The position numbers were made by a program, and so were the translations under genes. The notes beneath the pieces are model-generated. The model was not told the origin of the DNA, made no database searches, and saw only the letters and a program-made list of their open reading frames with translations. Shown piece after piece: positions 49,901 to 61,082 of a stretch of 64,000 bases of DNA; position 1 is the first letter of the stretch, and every line of letters starts with the position of its first letter. Source of the DNA: Opisthocomus hoazin (lineage: Eukaryota > Chordata > Aves > Opisthocomiformes > Opisthocomidae); NCBI RefSeq assembly GCF_030867145.1, contig NC_134436.1, forward strand, positions 3,968,001-4,032,000, in the 5' to 3' direction.

Positions 49901-52900
49901 ATGCCAATACTCCAGTCATAGGAGCTGTCCCACCATGTCTCCGTGATGCCGATGATATCAGCGCCCCGCAGATGTGCGCACATCTCTAGCTCCTCTTGTT
50001 TATTCCTCATGCTATGTGTTTGCATAAAGGCCTTTGAATTGAGCCCCCGATGAAGCTGCAGCATTGCTGCCGCACAGCTCCCTGTTCCGTACCCTCACTG
50101 ACACAGCAGAGTGAAGGTCCTCGCTAGCACACCGTCCACTAACAGCTGAGTTGCCACCCCCAGGCTTGTCACTAGCTAGCCCGGTTTTATTCCCTTCCCC
50201 CTTCAGATCTAGTTTAAAGAGCCACTCTCCATCATCTTTGAGATGATGCTGAGCCACTCTCCATCATCTTTGAGAGGTCCTGGAGGACAGGAAAGGTGCC
50301 CAAGGACTGGAGAAAGGCCAGTGTCACTCCAGTCTTCAAAAAGGGCAAGAAGGAGGCCGCTCAGCCTCACATCCATCCCGGGAAAGGTGGTGGAGCAGCT
50401 CATCCTGGAGGTCATCATCAAGCAAGTGGAGGAAAAGAAGGTTGTCAGGAGCAGTCAGCATGGATTCATCAAGGGGAAATCATGCCTGACCAATCTGATA
50501 GCTTTCTACGATGGCAAGAGTGGCTGGGTAGAGGAGGGGAGAGCTGTGGATGTTGTCTACCTCGACTTCAGCAAGGCTTTCGACACTGTTTCCCATAACA
50601 TCCTCCTAGGGAAGCTCAGGAAGTGTGGGCTGGATAAGTGGTCGGTGAGGTGGATTGAGAGCTGGCTGAATGGCAGAACTCAGAGGGTTGTCATCAGCAG
50701 CGCTGAGTCTAGTTGGAGGCCAGTAACTAGTGGTGTCCCTCAGGGGTCAGTACTGGGCCCAGCCTTGTTTAACTTCTTCATCAACGACCTGGATGAAGAG
50801 TTAGAATGTACCCTCAGCAAGTTTGCTGATGACACCAAACTGGGAGGAGTGGTGGATACACCAGAAGGCTGTGCTGCCATTCAGCGAGACCTGGACAGGC
50901 TGGAGAGTTGGGCAGCGAGGAACCTGATGAGGTTCAACAAGGGCAAGTGCAGGGTCTTGCACATGAGGAGGAACAACCCCATGTACAGGCTGGGGCGGAC
51001 CTGCTGGAGAGCAGCTCTGCGGAGAGGGACCTGGGTGTCCTGGTGGACAACAGGTTGACCATGAGCCAGCAGTGTGCCCTGGCTGCCAAGAAAGCTAATG
51101 GGATCCTGGGATGCATTAGGAGGATTGTGGCCAGTAGGTTGAGGGAGGTTCCCCTTCCCCTCTACTCTGCCCTAGTGAGGCCCCATCTGGAGTACTCTGT
51201 CCAGTTCTGGGCTCCCCAGTTCAAGAAAGATGAGGAGCTACTGGAGAGAGTCCAGCGGAGGACTATGAGGATGGTGAGGGGACTGGAGCATCTCTCCTAC
51301 GAGGAGAGGCTGAGGGAGCTGGGCTTGTTCAGCCTGAAGAAGAGAAGGCTGAGAGGAGACCTAATAAATGTTTATAAATATCTCAAGGGTGGGTGTCAGG
51401 AGGATGGGGCCAAGCTCTTTTCAGTGGTGCCCAGCGACAGGACAAGGGGCAATGGGCACAAACTGAAGCAGAGGAAGTTCCATCTGAACACGAGGAAGAA
51501 CTTCTTCCCTCTGAGGGTGACAGAGCCCTGGAACAGGCTGCCCAGGGAGGCTGTGGAGTCTCCTTCTCTGGAGATATTCAAGACCCGCCTGGACAAGGTC
51601 CTGTGCAGCCTGCTGTAGGTGACCCTGCTTCGGCAGGAGGGTTGAACTAGATGACCCACAGAGGTCCCTTCCAACCCCGAACATTCTGTGATTCTGTAAA
51701 GCCCTGTCAGTGAGCCCTGCTAGCTCTTGAGCTAGGTTCCTCTTCCCCTTTTGCGACAGGTCCTGAAGTGCCACATCTACACAGTTTTTGAACACCTCCA
51801 GGGATGGTGACTCCACCACTTCCCTGGGCAGCCTGGTCCAATGCCTGACCACTCTCTCAGTAAAGAAAATTTTCCTAGTATCCAATCTAAACCTCCCCTG
51901 ATGCAACTTGAGGCCATTTCCTCCTGTCCTGTCTGTAGTTACCTGGGAGAAGAACCAAATAAGACCAACACCCACCTCACTACAACCTCCTTTCACATAG
52001 TTGTAGAGAACGATAAGGTCCCCCCTCAGCCTCCTCTTCTCCAGACTAAACAATCCCAGTTCCCTCAGCTTCTCCTCGTAAGACTTGTACTCCAGACCCC
52101 TCACCAGCCTCGTTGCCCTTCTCTGGACACACTCCAGCCCTTCAGTGTCCTTCTTGAGTGAGAGGCCCAAAACTGAACATAATACTTGAGGTGTGGCCTC
52201 ACCAGTGCCGAGTACAGGGGCACGATCACCTCCCTACTCCTGCTGGCCTCACTATTCCTGATCCAAGCCAGGATGCCATTGCCCTTCTTGGCCACCTGGG
52301 CACACTGCTGGCTCATGTTCAGCTGGCTGTCGACCAGCACCCCCAGGTCCTTTTCTGCTGGGCAGCTTTCCAGCCACTCCTCCCCAAGCCTGTAGTGTTG
52401 CATGGGGTTGTTGTGACCCAAGTGCAGGACCTGACTTAGTCTTGTGGAACCTCATACAATTGACCTCTTCCCATCGATCCAGCCTGTCCAGATCCCTCTG
52501 CAGAGCCTGCCTACTCTCGAGCAGATCAAGACTCCCGCCCAGTTTGATGTCATCTTCAAACTTACTGAGGGAGCACTCAATCCCCTCATCCAGATCATTG
52601 ATAAAGGTATTAAACCAGACTGGCCCCAAAACTGAACCCTGGGGAACACCACTCGTGGCCAGCCACCAACTGGCTTCAACTCCATTCCCCACCACTCTCT
52701 GGGCTTGGCCAGAAGAGGTTATGGTGCCCCTCTAAAGCCCATCCCCTCTGGTGTAAGAAATCCCAGTCTGCATCGGAATGTGGGACCAGATGAGGACAGA
52801 AAGTGCTCGCCTCTCTGCGGGAGGAGGCACTGCTGCGTCACACTCCCCAGGCTGGGTCTGGGTTACCTGTCACGTCCATGGTGAGATGTCGTGTGGAGAG

Positions 52901-55055
52901 GAGTCCCTGAAGGCTGGGCAATGGTACAGTGTCATACCAGGTTCTGCCACTCGGGAACACAGGGGACAACGCTGCTGTCTGTGCTTTGAGTGATGGGTGG
53001 CCCATGAGTCAGTGCGGGTAGGAGGTCAGGTTGGAGCTCTGAGCCTCAAGAGTGTATGGCCTTGTGCGTGAGTGTAGGCTGGCCCTGAAGCTGCTCTGAG
53101 GGGACGGATGGCAGGCAGGAAGAGGCTGCCATGCTGAGGTATTTAAATTTGGATCAGGGACGGGGGCTGTGTGCAGGTCTTCAAAGGCTAAGAGTTGCTG
53201 AACACTGGTGAATCCACTCCTGTTTTCTAGACCAGAGAAATCTGGGCATGTCCATGCGGGTGGAGCGCTCCACGCTGGACCAGGTGAAGAAACGCTTTGA
53301 GGTGAACAAGAAGAAGATGGAGGAGAAGCAGAAGGACTATGACTTTGAGGAGAGGATGAAGGAACTCCGCGAGGAGGTGAGTCTGGGCAACGGCTGATGG
53401 AGCAAAGCCCCCCAGAAACATGTGGTGTGAGGAAATTAACCCTGGTTCCTAACCTTGTTCCACAGAAGCCTTTTGCTTGGTATTATGGGCTGCTTGTCTG
53501 CTGCTGTGAGTGGGTTTTGTTTCTTTGTTGTTTATTTTTTAAAAAGTTGTCTGCTGCTGTCTCTGAAAATCCCTTTCCCCTCTTGCTGTGTGACGGTAAC
53601 TTCTGATGCTTCAGGTTTCCACTGAGAGCAGCACAGCCCTGATGATGCACCTGGTTTTTGTCTCCCATTAGCTGTGTTTGAACTTGTGTGGTCTGATAAG
53701 CAGATCTATGTCTTTGTCCCGTATCTTCCACGGTTCTTAGGATTGCTGGGATCCTTCTCCACATGGCATGTTGTGTCTCTGTGGCCTCTCCAAGTGTGCA
53801 AGGCTTTTGTGAGTGGTGTGCTGTGGTGTGAGTTATGTGTGCAGGCAGTGCAAGATAGCAGATTCTACTCAAACCTGGGCTTAGGTGTCAGCTCCCTGAC
53901 GTGAATATCGAGTTTATTTGAAAACCTGACTAAGTTCTGACAGTCGAGAGCTTCTGTGGATGCTTCTCCTCCATCAGCAGTCCCATAACAACCAAACGTT
54001 ACAAATCGCTGCCCATTTGAGCCTCCTTGCCCAAGCCCTGAGCTTTGCTTCACCGCAGGGGTGCTCTGCTGGGGTGCGCACGGAGCAGCCCTGTGCTCCG
54101 CTCTCGAGCAGGCGTTGGTGCTGCTGAGCCTGGTCTGTTTGGGGGAGGTAGGAGACAGGTGCCCCGCAGTGCAGGGAGTGCTGTGGGTTGAAAAGCTACT
54201 GCCAGTCAATATATGGCAACAAAGAAATCAGCAGCAACTTTCGGTGTAGCTTTCTCCAGGGCATGGCTGTCTTCAGTTGCTGCGACGCAGCGAACCGTGA
54301 TGGGAACAGCAGGAACAGTTGCTAAGTTGGGAGCCGAAGCCATGCTTCTGTGTCGCCTGGTACAAGCCTGGCGCTGTTCCAGGGCTTGTGATCCTTGCAG
54401 AGCAAAACACTTTGATTAGAGCAGCGCAAACTCTTTGATGCCAAAACCCCCCCAAAGCCGCTCAGAGCTTCAGCTTCTGTTCCAGTGAGCAGCTGTCACT
54501 CTGCCAGGCTGAAAGCCAACAGGCAGCGACATTCAGCACCGCAGTCACTGGAGTGGTCCATCAGATGAGGGAAAGGCCTCCTGCTTTAAAAACAGCTCCT
54601 GCTTGCTTCAGCGTTGATTCCAGATGAAACTTCTGACATTTGTTTGGAAGAGAGAGTTTCACAACACTTCTTTTTGGCTGTGTTCTCTGTGTGACTCTGC
54701 TCTTGGGGTTGCGGGTGGGGTGGTCTGGAGGCAGTGGGAAGCCTGCTCCTGGGAGACTGCAGTCCAAGATTTCTGCTGGCTGTTTTATTTCCTTAGATAC
54801 AACTTAGGTGCTGTTGGTAGGACTTGGGTTAACTGTGCTGTGCCTGGTGTCTCAAAAGCTTGCTTGGTTCAGGAGGTTCAGCTTATTTTGCTGTTCTGTC
54901 CCTTGCTTCAGGAGGAGAAGGCCAAAGCCTACAAGAAGGAGAAGCAGAGAGAGAAGAAAAGGCGGGCGGAGGAAGATTTGACATTTGAAGAGGATGATGA
55001 AATGGCAGCTGTGATGGGTTTTTCTGGTTTTGGCTCAACCAAAAAGAATCACTGA
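40979..55055 (+). CDS. ZMAT2: ZMAT2 (Snu23 homologue), spliceosomal zinc-finger protein, complete (199 aa)
   Basis: ZMAT2 is the animal counterpart of yeast Snu23, a pre-catalytic (B complex) spliceosome protein. Coding exons: 40979-40996 (MASGSG), 43993-44086, 44613-44736, 45885-45958, 53231-53376 and 54912-55055. They sum to 600 nt, the same 199 aa as in human. The text is nearly identical to human: [40 protein letters not shown], a matrin-type C2H2 finger ([20 protein letters not shown] continuing NGKKHQRN), a lysine/glutamate-rich helix ([20 protein letters not shown]) and the tail [16 protein letters not shown]. The finger's last histidine is split across intron 4, which has grown to 7.3 kb by CR1 and LTR insertion. 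Introns 1 (41.0-44.0 kb) and 5 (53.4-54.9 kb) show no recognised element. Confidence 0.97.
44457..44480 (+). repeat. 24-A run in ZMAT2 intron 2
   Basis: A simple A tract. No SINE or processed pseudogene body was recognised 5' to it, and no target duplication was seen. Confidence 0.7.
46201..46287 (-). mobile_element. CR1 3'-end fragment (minus), ZMAT2 intron 4
   Basis: Begins with the inverted CR1 3' signature (agaatcatagaatcattaagg) and stops at 'gctaaacca'. The related copy at 2818 continues from this point with 'tgtcccgaagtgccacatc', and similar text resumes at ~51761. This piece and 51761-52735 may therefore be one element split by ~5.5 kb of later insertions. Confidence 0.7.
46690..47179 (+). 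mobile_element. plus-strand CR1 3' end inserted in the long CR1
   Basis: About 490 bp from 'gctccccacttcaagaaaga' to the CR1 terminus ATTCTGTGATTCTGTGAG. Host CR1 text is continuous across it ('cctgtcctcaaaggag' then 'aggtgctccaaccctc'). It is nearly the same as 51210-51698. Confidence 0.85.
48487..48913 (-). mobile_element. solo LTR (ERVL-type) inside the long CR1
   Basis: 427 bp, TG...CA ends when read on either strand, with a perfect 5-bp target duplication CCAGG (48482-48486 and 48914-48918). On the minus strand it begins TGTCATGGGTTTGGCCAGG and shares several blocks with the LTR at 25586-26037. CR1 text is continuous across it, so it inserted after the CR1. No internal retroviral sequence is present. 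Confidence 0.87.
50218..51698 (+). mobile_element. plus-strand CR1 with RT domain
   Basis: A 5'-truncated CR1 of ~1.48 kb. Frames 50243-51058 and 50908-51618 cover RT motifs ([66 protein letters not shown]) and the C-terminal region to [20 protein letters not shown]. It then reaches the 3' terminus ATTCTGTGATTCTG near 51698. A frame change near 50970-51000 separates the two. A 24-bp phrase, 'gagccactctccatcatctt...', is directly duplicated at 50219 and 50252, at its 5' edge. Confidence 0.88.
51699..52735 (-). mobile_element. CR1 (minus), distal part
   Basis: CR1 C-terminal RT and 3' region text on the minus strand ([60 protein letters not shown]). It resembles the older element at 2818-5712 more than the long CR1 beside it. 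Its own 3' end may be the fragment at 46201-46287. Confidence 0.8.
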
Positions 55056-55332
55056 GCAGCTCTGGACTCTCCTCTTTCTTGCAACAGATTGTTTTTACCC
55101 AGGGGACTCTGAATAACTCTTAAGAGACTTGATTGAGGACTTACATGTAAATCTCCCAGTAGAAGTTGGCTGGAGGAGTTGAAAAGTGATTCCATGCTCT
55201 ACCTGTGCTGCGGAACAAGCTCCGCCTGTCATTAGCTTCCCGTCTCCTTCTGTGTCCTAGATCCAGCTGCTCATCACTGCTCTGTGGCCTTGTGTGTGCA
55301 GGGAAGTGTTCTGCTGGGTACGTTTTTGTCTC

Positions 55333-55338
55333 AATAAA
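55333..55338 (+). terminator. ZMAT2: ZMAT2 polyadenylation signal AATAAA
   Basis: AATAAA ~280 bases after the stop codon. A second AATAAA at 55742-55747 could serve a longer transcript. Confidence 0.75.
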
Positions 55339-55749
55339 GTGCAGTCGTTCTGTACAGATGGCCTGGTTCAGGATTAATCTAGCTGTCAACCAGGCATCGT
55401 TGTTCCGGGCCCTAGTTCTGGTTGTCAAGCGGGCTGTGTGTTTCAGACACAGGGAGTGATTCCGTTTCTTTTTGGGTCGGGTAACTAAAGGAACCGTGTC
55501 GCAGCAAGCGGTGTTGAGCGGTACAACCTGCATCTTTATGGCTTGTGCTGAGCAGGGCTGGTGGCTGCATGGAGTCTGGGTTGCTGACACTTTCCTGTGT
55601 ATTTTATCTGCAAGGGACACTTCCCTGCTTTTCTTTGTGTTTCGTCCCATAACTTCGGTATCTCTAAGGCGGGAGAGAATTCCTCCCCTCGACTGATCTA
55701 GGATAGAGCGAACGAAAGCAAGGCGTGTGCAATTTGCCGGAAATAAATG

Positions 55750-58700
55750 GATCATTTTAATGGGTCCTTTGGTTGGAGTTTGATTCCTTCTTTGTTTTGA
55801 GAGCTTCTGCTTCCCTCCGAGAAGAGCTGGTGATGTCTCCCAAGCTGCGCGGAGCTGGCGGTGGCCTTCTGGGGACCTCGATGGAGGCAAAGGCAAGGCC
55901 TGTGTCCCCCTCTCTCAGCTCAGCTGCCAGCTCGCCTGTGCAGGCAGTTGCTGTCATTCTTGGCTTTTTAAAGTAATTCTGGAGATGGGTGTAAGAACAT
56001 GGGAGGGGTGAGGGAAGAGAGGGAAAGGGGAAGGGACAAGAAAGGGAAAGGGAGGACAGGACTGGGGACCTGCATGTCCATTAGGCAATCCAAGAGCAGG
56101 CTGGGCTGCGCTCCAGAATTTACCAGCCTTGGTATATTAAGGTCCATTTTTCTCCTGTCTTCTGGCTATCAGTGTCTTTTCGCCTCTGCCCTCCCCTAAA
56201 TCCACTTCATTTCTGCTGTTGTTTACTTCAGTCAACCCTTGCGTGACTCATTTCCGTCTACAGTTATGATTTATGTTTTTGTAGCTCTGTCTCACTCTTC
56301 TCTCTCTTTTTATGTATATTGATGAGATCCTTGCTCTTGCCCTTCTCTGTACTCGTGAAATTTCCGACCCAAGGAAGGCTGCAGTGTGTTTAGCCTGCTC
56401 TTTCTAATACATCTAGAACAAATCCTATAATGCTTTGCTGCTGTTTTAATTCCTTAATCTTAGACTGCTGACAGCTTCATTGCCTCGGGTCTTTCCGCTT
56501 CAATTCAGATTATAATCCCCGTTGAAGATGCTATTGAAATGATATATAGCCAGTCAGATACAACTGTCCTTGGAGGTTTGACCCTTTTAACTTGGCAATC
56601 CTTTGACTTCAGCAAACGCTCTCTGAGCACACGAGCTGGAAAGGCGACTTTCATTCCAGCCACGTACCTAGCGCTGTTCAGACTGCGGCACGTGGCTCCG
56701 GCTGAATGGGAGAGAGGAGATACTTGTGCCTTTGTGCCCTCCAGGGCGCGAAAGGGATGCTGCCGTGGTTTCATACGCATTAAAAGTTTAGGACATTGCA
56801 GAGAAGATTTAGCAGCAGCCATTTTATCCCAGCCACCAGCTCTACAGACAACCAGACCCTCGCTGCAGCCTGAATTCGGTTTGGGCTTCTGGGGCAGGGA
56901 CTGCCCCACACCATCCCTCTTTCCCAGCTTGAGACCTTGGAGTCAGTGGCTGCTGCCTTGGTTTCCCCACGGAGCATCCCATCATTCTTGTCCATCCAGT
57001 TGCATCCAAGGGGGTGAGGTGTGAATTGGGCAGCCCCTGAAACACCTTCCCAGGGAGAGGGTCGGGGTTGTGCAGCCTCCTGCCGCTGGGCTGGAGCCTG
57101 CCTGGGCCTGGCCCAGCCTGTCCAAGTGCCTCTGCCTGCTGCTCTCCATCCCGGGAGATGGGGAGGAAATCCCTCCGCGGCGCAGAGGGGTGGGAGAGGG
57201 CTTTCATTAACGAGATTCCTCTTTGGCAAAACGCCTGCGATACCCGAACTCCATCCCGAGGCTGTCTGCGTCCCCTGGGCTGAAGCCCCAGCCCCAGCAT
57301 CTCTGCGCTGCCGCCGCCGCCTGGTCCCCACGCTGGGGCTGCTCTCACCGGGGCAGCGGGGCTCTTTGTCTCGGCGGCTTGCTGGGAGCAGCGGTGTGTG
57401 CGGCAGCAGATACAAGCTCTTGCTGGATTCCCAGCAGCGGGAGCTGCCTCTAGCCAAGGATGAAAAGCTGGTTTCATGGGAGGAAATAATATTTAGAGAA
57501 GAGACAGATAACATTCCCTGCATCCACCGCCTTAACCCTTTGCTCCCACCGCTGCTTAGTGCTGCTGTGGGGTGTGAACCTTTTGCTCACTGCCCCCAGC
57601 GCTGGAGCAGTTGTTCTCCGTGGCTCTTCGTCAGCACTCGCCATTTCCAGGGCTGCTGGTGCTGGATGTGCCCTTGTGAGCCAAGGCTGGGGGTTTTAAC
57701 TGGAGGGAGGGAGGCTCCGGCTCTGCAGCTCTCCTTGTGCTTCCCCCCACCATGCCAACAGGGCAGGGGGGCTCTGTGCCTGCTGATTCCCACTTTGCCC
57801 TTGCCATAAAGGGGACACAGCTCTTCCACGGGCTAAAACCGGGATCAGGTGGAATAAGGAGGGGTATTTCGCATGGTTCCCACCTCCAGGCTGGGGTATC
57901 CTGCCCGGTCTCACCATCAAAGTGTTCTGAGGTGCCTGGAGCCTGCTTGGTGCTTGTTCTCAGCACCTGGGCAGCGGGTGCAAGGCTCTGGCCTGGCCAC
58001 AGAGCAGCTCCTCGCGGCGTGTGGCTCAGAGAACCTGGGGGAAGGATCTTCCAGTTCAGCAGACCTGCCTGCACCCCGTCTGTCCCAGCCAGGCTGGGAC
58101 CGTGCTCGGCCTCAGCTGGACTGCTACAGCCCCATCCCATTAAATACTGATGGCAGTGTTTGGAGAAGCACTCGGGTGTCACAGCAGACCCTAGAGAAAA
58201 CACAAATTTATCTTGCCCCCACCACTTCTTCTCTCCCGGACATCTTCTTCCCTGGCCTGGTCCTTGGAGGGGCGACTGAAGCCTCGAGGAGGGGCTGAGC
58301 ACCAACGCCCAGCAGCTTTTCTACTTTCCTTCCTTCGGAGAGACCTGGGAGGCTGTTGGGCACCCCCCAAGCCTGCTCTCTCCTGCTAGCCCACCTTCCC
58401 CTCACTTCAGGTCCTGCTTGGGACAAGAGTAGCAGCAGCCAGATCCAGCCCAGCATTCCCACTGTCCCAGTAAAATGACTGGGACCGGGGACCTGGAGTG
58501 GTTCTGGAGAAGAGGTTGCAGCCTGGCCCCATGTGTTCCTCTGCCTTGACCAACTGAATCGTTATCTGCTTAGGTGACTTTATTAGCAAAAAGACCCAGC
58601 TTTTTAGCAATGTACACCAGTTTTACATCCTGCCCTCCTGAAAGAGAGGTTTAAGAGCTTGGCAGGAACTCCAGTCCTCCCACTGCTCAGGCCATAAGCT

Positions 58701-60980
58701 GCTGCTGCCCCACCTAGGCAGCCGTTCTTGCGATTTGCCATCATTAAGCTAAACAACACCCACAGGTGGTATCGCGGAACCCCCCCTTCACTTTGAACCA
58801 GGTGCCAGGAGGACGTACCACCAAACCCCTGCTCTGCTGGGAACGGGCTGTGGGGCTCCTGGGTCTCCCACACCCTGTTGGCCGACCTTCTGCTGCGGCA
58901 CCGTCCCACACAACGCTGGACCCGTTATTGTTACCCCTCCCCAGCTCTGTGGGCACCCTGTGTACTGAGCGTCACCCTGGTCAGTCAACCCTTGGCCCAG
59001 CCTGGAACCTGTCCTGCTTTCCTCACACGGTGGGACAAGGTGTTCCCAGGGGAAAGCTGGATCTGTGCAAGGGCAAAGGTCCACCCGCTGTTTGGAGCAG
59101 ATGTTCCCACAGAAGGGAGCAGGAAAGGGTGGAAGGCTGGGGGAGGGGAAGATAGAGACTTGTGGGGGGTGTCCTTGGGCTGGGAGGTTTGCTTCACAAC
59201 TGGAGCTTGGATGGGAAACATGGACACCCATTTTCCAAAAAGGGCCATGTGGGGAGCAGAGGACACCTACAGAGAAGTGGTGCTCAGCCTGGACACCTCG
59301 GCAAGTTGAGCCGCTTTCCACACAACACTCAGGCCTGAGCCAGGTGAAGCCACAAATGGGGCCAAGAGGGGAGTAAGAGTGCCTCTGAGTGCTCCAAACT
59401 GGGAGGAAGGAGACAGCCCCAGTGGCTCCCCCCATCCCAGCCGGATCCGCTTGCCGCAGCCAGGCTGGGCTGGAGGGTTGCTGGAAGGATGGATGGTTTC
59501 TGCTGGGCTCAGTGGTGGGGCTCCTGAGCAAAGGGGAGGTATTTCTTTGTTGTGAGCAAAGTAAAAAGCCACCATCACCAGCCAGAGAACAAACAGCTCC
59601 AGGCTGCAGAAGGATCGGCGAGAGGAAGAGATGAGGAGGGGAGGAGCAGGGGGAGCATGGGGACAGGTCGTCCATAGGAGGTTTTTCGGGGACTTGTGAT
59701 CTCAGAGGAGATTTCTGCTGTTGGCTGCACACCAGTGGCACCATTTCATCAACTCACGTGTGCCCCCCGTTACCGGATTCACGGCGCTGAGCCCCCAGGA
59801 GGGTCGGGGCCGCGGGAATACGGTCCCTGCTCAGAGAGCGTGTGATCTGCCAGGCAGCCGGGGAGCCCCGGGGGCACTGCCATGCCTTTGTTCCTCCTTC
59901 TCTTTCTTTTCCACCTTCAGATTTTTTTATTTCCCCTCTGCTTCCAGCCTGCTGTGTATGCAGCACTCCCCCTCCTTTCCACCCACAGGTCCTGTCTTGA
60001 TTTTCCTTCCCCTCTACCAATATGTATTCCTTCAGCTCTTTCTCCTCCCTGCCTGGCTTCCCTCAGCAGCATTGCTTCCCCAAACTTGTTCTTTTTTTCC
60101 TCCTTTGCCCCGTCTCCCAGTTATCCCACAAGCCCTCCGCATCCCCTCCCCTGCCTGCTCCTCTCCCCTTCCCTCCAGCCGCTTGGGCTCCTGTTCACTC
60201 ACTCTCCGTCTCCCCTTCTGACAGTTTGGGGGAAATCTGTCTGTGTCAACGCACAAATTCCATTATTTATTGGCTGAGCGGAGCGAGGTCCTACACTCGT
60301 CTGTAATTGTCTGTAGATCAAAGCGCTTGCTGATGGCAGCTTCGCCTTCTCGCAGCAGAACACCACCCCCAGCTCCAACACTCCCCATCCTCCCGGGGGA
60401 GTCGGGTGCGTGCGTGTCGACACCCTCGATGACTGATCTCCCAGACAGAGAGGAAAGAAGTAGGGCTGGTGGGGGAGAAGAGGGAGACCTGGAGGATCTG
60501 TAAAGCTCCCAGGAGCAGGTGGGGATGTTTGGGGGTGTCTCAGGGGGCCACACAGCCCCCTGGGAGGGGCTAGGGGAGGGTGGGAAGGTAGAGGTGGTCC
60601 CTATCCTGGGAATGGGGACAGAGAAATGAAGCAGAAGAGGGGATGTGGAAGCAGGAAACATCCCCATATATGTCCAGGACTGGAAGAACTGGTATTTTTT
60701 CTCCAGAGATGCATCCCCAGAGATCCAGAATGGCTCCATAGAAGTAGATGGCTAAAAACAAGAAATGGGAACAAAGGAGAACGTGCCTTTTTCTGATTTC
60801 CCCTTCTGAAACCACCAGTCTGGCCCAGGGGTGTGGGACTTCAAAGAGAAATGCAGGTACCCATTTCTTGTTTGGGCATTGGTTTGTGAGCAGAGGACAA
60901 GGAACAAGGAAATATCCACCCCAGCTCCTGCCCCTTGGCCTCCTCTTTGGGGTCCCAACTCCAACATTTCCAGCTGCTAT
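55750..60980. other. gene-poor stretch downstream of ZMAT2
   Basis: No exon chain, RNA gene or clear transposon was recognised. Open frames up to 262 aa exist on both strands (e.g. 56780-57523 minus, 57021-57809 plus) but have biased composition and no domain I know. No cadherin motifs (DXNDN, LDRE) were found, so the protocadherin cluster expected next in this synteny must start beyond the window. Two calmer, non-repetitive blocks (~56480-56840 and ~60235-60340) could be conserved non-coding elements, but this cannot be judged from one sequence. Confidence 0.5.
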
Positions 60981-60998
60981 TTAGCACATTGCCAGAGG

Positions 60999-61082
60999 AG
61001 AGGAGAGGAGAGGAGAGGAGAGGAGAGGAGAGGACAGGACAGGACAGGACAGGACAGGACAGGACAGGACAGGACAGGAGAG
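60999..61082 (+). repeat. compound pentanucleotide microsatellite (AGGAG)n-(AGGAC)n
   Basis: About seven AGGAG units followed by about nine AGGAC units and a final AGGAG: an uninterrupted 84-bp purine-rich tract. One unit changed by a single base and was then expanded. The tract is a candidate for triplex formation and length variation. Confidence 0.9.

Larger units (their letters stand above)
46288..50217 (-). mobile_element. long CR1 LINE (minus) with endonuclease and RT domains, twice interrupted
   Basis: About 3.0 kb of CR1 once the nested elements are subtracted (pieces 46288-46689, 47180-48486 and 48919-50217). On the minus strand 49255-50064 is an open 269-aa frame with the AP-endonuclease motifs [37 protein letters not shown] and a GCSDHKM end. 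47585-48313 is a 242-aa RT frame ([53 protein letters not shown]). The active site reads FANDTKL here where other copies read FADDTKL. The 5' end is truncated at about 50217. It is the most complete CR1 in the window but is not intact as one frame. Confidence 0.88.

Noticed and set aside
56740-56760. Possible CTCF site (CCCTCCAGGGCGCG)
   Set aside because: Spacing and core bases depart from the consensus; too weak to list as a site.
57021-57809. 262-aa plus-strand frame downstream of ZMAT2
   Set aside because: No recognisable domain, biased composition, overlapped by equally long frames on the other strand. It contains no cadherin repeats, so it is not a protocadherin exon.
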